64,000 bases of DNA from Sphingobacterium sp. (GTDB lineage: Bacteria > Bacteroidota > Bacteroidia > Sphingobacteriales > Sphingobacteriaceae): contig JAITTY010000017.1 of assembly GCA_031286695.1 (NCBI GenBank), positions 186,001 through 250,000 of the forward strand, written 5' to 3'. This document shows positions 61,711-64,000 of this stretch, piece after piece. A model generated the notes under the pieces. The model was not told where the DNA came from, ran no database searches, and worked only from the letters and a program-made list of their open reading frames with translations. Both the position numbers and the translations under genes were made by a program. How positions within the stretch are numbered: the first letter of the stretch is position 1; each line of letters opens with the position of its first letter.

Positions 61711-62424
61711 ATGGAAAATATCATTCAAAAAATAAAGAATCTGGATTGGTCGGCGATTACAGAAGCAATGCATACCCAGGGGTATGTGATCATTCCAAAG
61801 TTACTCACAGATTCGCAATGTGACTTATTAAAAAAAGGGTATGGCGATTCAGGGGGCTATCGCAAAACTGTGATTATGGCGAGACATCGATTTGGATTAG
61901 GAGAGTACAAGTATTTTGATTATCCTTTGCCCGACTTGATCCAAACCATTCGATCGGAATTTTATCCTTATTTGGCAATTATTGCGAATGCCTGGTTTCG
62001 GGCATTGGCAATAGAACTATCGTTTTCTCCAAAACATGAAGATTTTTTGGCACATTGTCGGCGCCACGGTCAAGAGCAGGCGACGGTATTGATTTTGAAA
62101 TATACAGAAGGGGGCTTCAATACGTTGCATCAGGACTTATATGGAGAAGTATATTTTCCGATGCAGGTTGTTCTGATGTTGGATGAACCCGAATTCGATT
62201 TCACCGGCGGAGAGTTTGTATTAACGCAACAAATTCCAAGAGCACAATCAAAAGCAATTGTTCTAAAACCTAAAAAGGGAGAGCTCGTTCTGTTTGCGAC
62301 AAATTTTAGACCGGAGAAGGGGCGTATGGGATATTTCAGGGTTAATATGAAGCATGGAGTGAGTGAGGTCACATCAGGGGAGCGACATGCTTTGGGTATA
62401 ATTTTTCATGACGCTGAGAAATAG
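61711..62424 (+). CDS. 2OG-Fe(II) oxygenase
   Basis: The 237-residue protein has a double-stranded beta-helix core with the iron facial triad His140-x-Asp142 (LHQDLYGEVYF) and a distal His at about 215 (MKHGVSEV). Arg225 (GERHALGI) is the likely 2-oxoglutarate contact. The N-terminal helices (YVIIPKLLTDSQCDLLKKGY) match a bacterial group I know as COG3826-like. Its neighbour is an Ada-type zinc protein eight bases downstream, so nucleic-acid dealkylation is a reasonable guess but not shown. Confidence 0.85.
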   Translation: MENIIQKIKNLDWSAITEAMHTQGYVIIPKLLTDSQCDLLKKGYGDSGGYRKTVIMARHRFGLGEYKYFDYPLPDLIQTIRSEFYPYLAIIANAWFRALAIELSFSPKHEDFLAHCRRHGQEQATVLILKYTEGGFNTLHQDLYGEVYFPMQVVLMLDEPEFDFTGGEFVLTQQIPRAQSKAIVLKPKKGELVLFATNFRPEKGRMGYFRVNMKHGVSEVTSGERHALGIIFHDAEK

Positions 62425-62432
62425 ATAAAACA

Positions 62433-62693
62433 ATGGAATGGCACAAAAATATAACAGATGCTTTATTGCATGCTAAGATTCGCAATGGAGAAATTTGCTT
62501 TGGCGGAAATGAAAAGTTGAGAATTTATGGATTGCTTCATTGCACATCAGGCAAGCGGATGAAGCGGAACAACAGAGTCTTTTTTACTTCGGAACAAGAT
62601 GCGTTAAAACATCACTACCGTCCTTGTGGGCATTGCTTGAAGGCCGATTATGTGAAATGGAAAGTAGCAAATAGAGGATCAGATATCTTATAA
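62433..62693 (+). CDS. Ada-type metal-binding domain protein
   Basis: The 86-residue protein carries the stand-alone Ada zinc-binding fold (about 30-75): HCTSGKRMKRNNRVFFTSEQ then HYRPCGHC. Cys37, Cys65 and Cys68 are in place. The second cysteine of the E. coli Ada set (CxxxC) is absent here, with Lys41 near that place, and His36 could take its part. In Ada this domain accepts a methyl group from phosphotriesters. It is cotranscribed with the 2OG oxygenase. A role in alkylation sensing is inferred. Confidence 0.85.
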   Translation: MEWHKNITDALLHAKIRNGEICFGGNEKLRIYGLLHCTSGKRMKRNNRVFFTSEQDALKHHYRPCGHCLKADYVKWKVANRGSDIL

Positions 62694-62825
62694 ATCATCT
62701 TCATTTGATTTTATAGAGAATCTAAGTAAATCGAATTCAATAAAAGGGGCTTATCGCAATTTCGTTGTACTTTGTTGATTTTTGTTTTTATCTTGGTCAA
62801 GGTTAATTTTCGGATTAAAAGAAAA

Positions 62826-63254
62826 ATGCGTTTACTTTCGACTGTTGTTTATTTTATTTTGTCTGTTCTGCTATTGAGCAGCTGTGAAGAGCGGAGGCAA
62901 GATACAGAGGATTTGACTTATGTTGCTCAGAGTAAGCGTGATAGTGCCCGGTTGGACCTTAATCTTTTCGAGAGCCGTTTTCACGGAAAATTGTGGTTCT
63001 ATAGACCTGGAGGTGAGGTTGATTCTGGCGATATTCGGGGCAATATCCAAAAAGATACGCTAATTGGGGATTATTATTATACGCCATTCGGCTGGGGGCA
63101 GAAAAAAAGGAGACCCTTAGTTTTATTAAAAAAAGGGTCTCAATATATTTTGGGTACAGGTACGGAGCAAGTGTATATGGGGATTCCCCATTTTATACCG
63201 TCTACCATCAATTTCCGGGATCCGAAGTTTATTTTTGTGGAGATTGATCGTTAA
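62826..63254 (+). CDS. Hypothetical small lipoprotein
   Basis: The 142-residue protein starts at the ATG at 62826 (MRLLSTVVYFILSVLLLSSC). An upstream in-frame TTG at 62772 adds 18 residues and is less likely. A lipoprotein signal ends VLLLSSC (Cys20), then EERRQD. The mature part has a short acidic stretch and a beta-rich region (HGKLWFYRPGGEVDSGDIRG, YYYTPFGWGQKKRRPLVLLK). It contains no cysteines after the lipid site. I recognise no family. It stands alone and converges on the NUDIX gene with a 21-bp gap. Confidence 0.78.
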   Translation: MRLLSTVVYFILSVLLLSSCEERRQDTEDLTYVAQSKRDSARLDLNLFESRFHGKLWFYRPGGEVDSGDIRGNIQKDTLIGDYYYTPFGWGQKKRRPLVLLKKGSQYILGTGTEQVYMGIPHFIPSTINFRDPKFIFVEIDR

Positions 63255-63275
63255 AGAGAAGTCTATTGCTCCGAT

Positions 63276-63857
63276 TTACATGATATTTTTCAATCTAATA
63301 TATTGTAATAGCATAATAGTCTTTCCATCTTTGATTTCACCTGTATCAATCATCTGTAAAGCGTCCTGGATATTGATTTCAAGAATTTCAATATGCTCTT
63401 CCTCTTCTTCTAATCCTCCGCCATCGCTCACTTTCATATTGTTGGTATATTCTGCGATAAAAAAATGTAGGATTTCAGTCACCGACCCTGGAGACATGTA
63501 GGCTTCAAATATTTTTTTTGCTTCCTTGATTTGGTAACCCGTTTCTTCTTCTGTCTCTCTACGGATACAGTCCTGTGGTGAATCCTGATCTAACAAACCG
63601 GCACAAGCTTCTATTAGCATCCCGGATTCATTACCGTTTATGTAAGTGGGGATCCGAAATTGCCTAGTTAATATTACTGTCTGGGATGTTGTGTTATAGA
63701 GCAGGATGGCGGCTCCATTACCGCGGTCATAGGCTTCCCGGCTCTGTTGCTTTATTGTTCCGTCTGGTTTGGTATATTGATAAGTTAATTTTTTTAATGT
63801 GTACCAATTATCTGATAGAATTTCTGTTTTTACAATTTCAATATTTTTTATTGCCAT
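63276..63857 (-). CDS. nudK: NUDIX hydrolase, GDP-mannose pyrophosphatase (NudK)-like
   Basis: The 193-residue protein starts at the ATG at 63857 (AIKNIEIVKTEILSDNWYTL). An in-frame start at 63956 would add 33 unlikely residues. The Nudix box is recognised in AGLLDQDSPQDCIRRETEEE followed by TGY (G-x5-E-x7-REVExEExGU pattern with a slightly modified start). The preceding TRQFRIPTYINGN is the ADP-sugar/GDP-mannose hydrolase signature. E. coli NudK (191 residues) splits GDP-mannose into GMP and mannose-1-phosphate. Substrate is inferred from family. Confidence 0.9.
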   Translation of the reverse strand: MAIKNIEIVKTEILSDNWYTLKKLTYQYTKPDGTIKQQSREAYDRGNGAAILLYNTTSQTVILTRQFRIPTYINGNESGMLIEACAGLLDQDSPQDCIRRETEEETGYQIKEAKKIFEAYMSPGSVTEILHFFIAEYTNNMKVSDGGGLEEEEEHIEILEINIQDALQMIDTGEIKDGKTIMLLQYIRLKNIM

Positions 63858-64000
63858 TTTGTGGATATTTAAGGTCAAAAGATAAAAATAAGTATTGCGT
63901 TCCAGACTATACATGAAAAAGTGAAAGAAGCCTTTATATACGTTGCTATTTTCCATGGCGCTATCCAGTGAAGACGAAGAGGAATGAAAAATAGAATAAA

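Noticed and set aside
63858..63956. N-terminal extension of the NUDIX protein
   Set aside because: The 33 extra residues look unlike the family, and MAIKNIEIV gives the usual length of about 191.

Overview
The window looks like a chromosomal segment of a Bacteroidota bacterium, most likely Sphingobacteriaceae (Sphingobacterium or a close relative). The evidence is two SusC/SusD pairs, an ECF sigma/FecR/STN-TonB receptor cassette, lipoproteins with Cys-Lys-Lys-Asp-like N-termini, short Crp/Fnr regulators, and many promoters of the Bacteroidota type (TTG, about 20 bp, TAnnTTTG). The genus is inferred. No rRNA, tRNA or CRISPR array was recognised.

Layout. 1-5800: a partial EamA transporter, an NlpC/P60 lipoprotein, an unknown membrane-anchored protein, a secreted metallophosphoesterase preceded by an array of 11-bp repeats, a possible structured RNA, and an MscS channel. 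5843-18400: mostly housekeeping genes. These are a nucleoside permease-like MFS protein, a bifunctional nuclease, etfBA, a TPR protein, an NlpE-like lipoprotein, a cysteine desulfurase, an rsmI / PH-SHOCT / lnt operon, fbaB and serS. 19019-30557: two paralogous SusC/SusD pairs separated by a TonB-C-like protein and about 1.1 kb of AT-rich DNA. 30700-31460: a decayed IS1182-family transposase. 31600-38900: an orphan lipoprotein, a porin, a divergent adenylosuccinate synthetase beside two Crp/Fnr regulators and a flavodoxin-fold oxidoreductase, a cupin, an HxlR regulator and a DinB-like protein. 39093-56660: one long co-directional locus with an ECF sigma factor, FecR anti-sigma factor, STN-type TonB receptor, two large lipoproteins, three FAS1 (fasciclin) lipoproteins, an Oar-like TonB receptor and an IPT/TIG-NHL lipoprotein. 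56800-64000: a phosphoesterase, AraC regulator and SDR, an ohr / DUF1304 / nitroreductase / ohrR operon, a 2OG-Fe(II) oxygenase with an Ada-type zinc protein, a small lipoprotein and a NUDIX hydrolase.

How the parts may work together. The 39-57 kb locus reads as a cell-surface system under its own trans-envelope signalling. The STN domain of the first receptor would contact FecR and release the sigma factor, which would drive a set of surface lipoproteins carrying adhesion-type FAS1 and IPT folds plus a second receptor. The ohr operon is a peroxide-response unit with a palindrome over its promoter. The 2OG oxygenase/Ada pair resembles a small alkylation-response unit.

Non-coding signals of most interest: (1) six helically phased 11-bp repeats plus one inverted copy at 2309-2398 upstream of the phosphoesterase; (2) five promoters that share TTG-20-TAAGTTTG and also a TTGC...GCAA inverted repeat and an AATTT core in the spacer; (3) several genes whose TAnnTTTG lies only 3-6 bases before the ATG, suggesting leaderless mRNAs.
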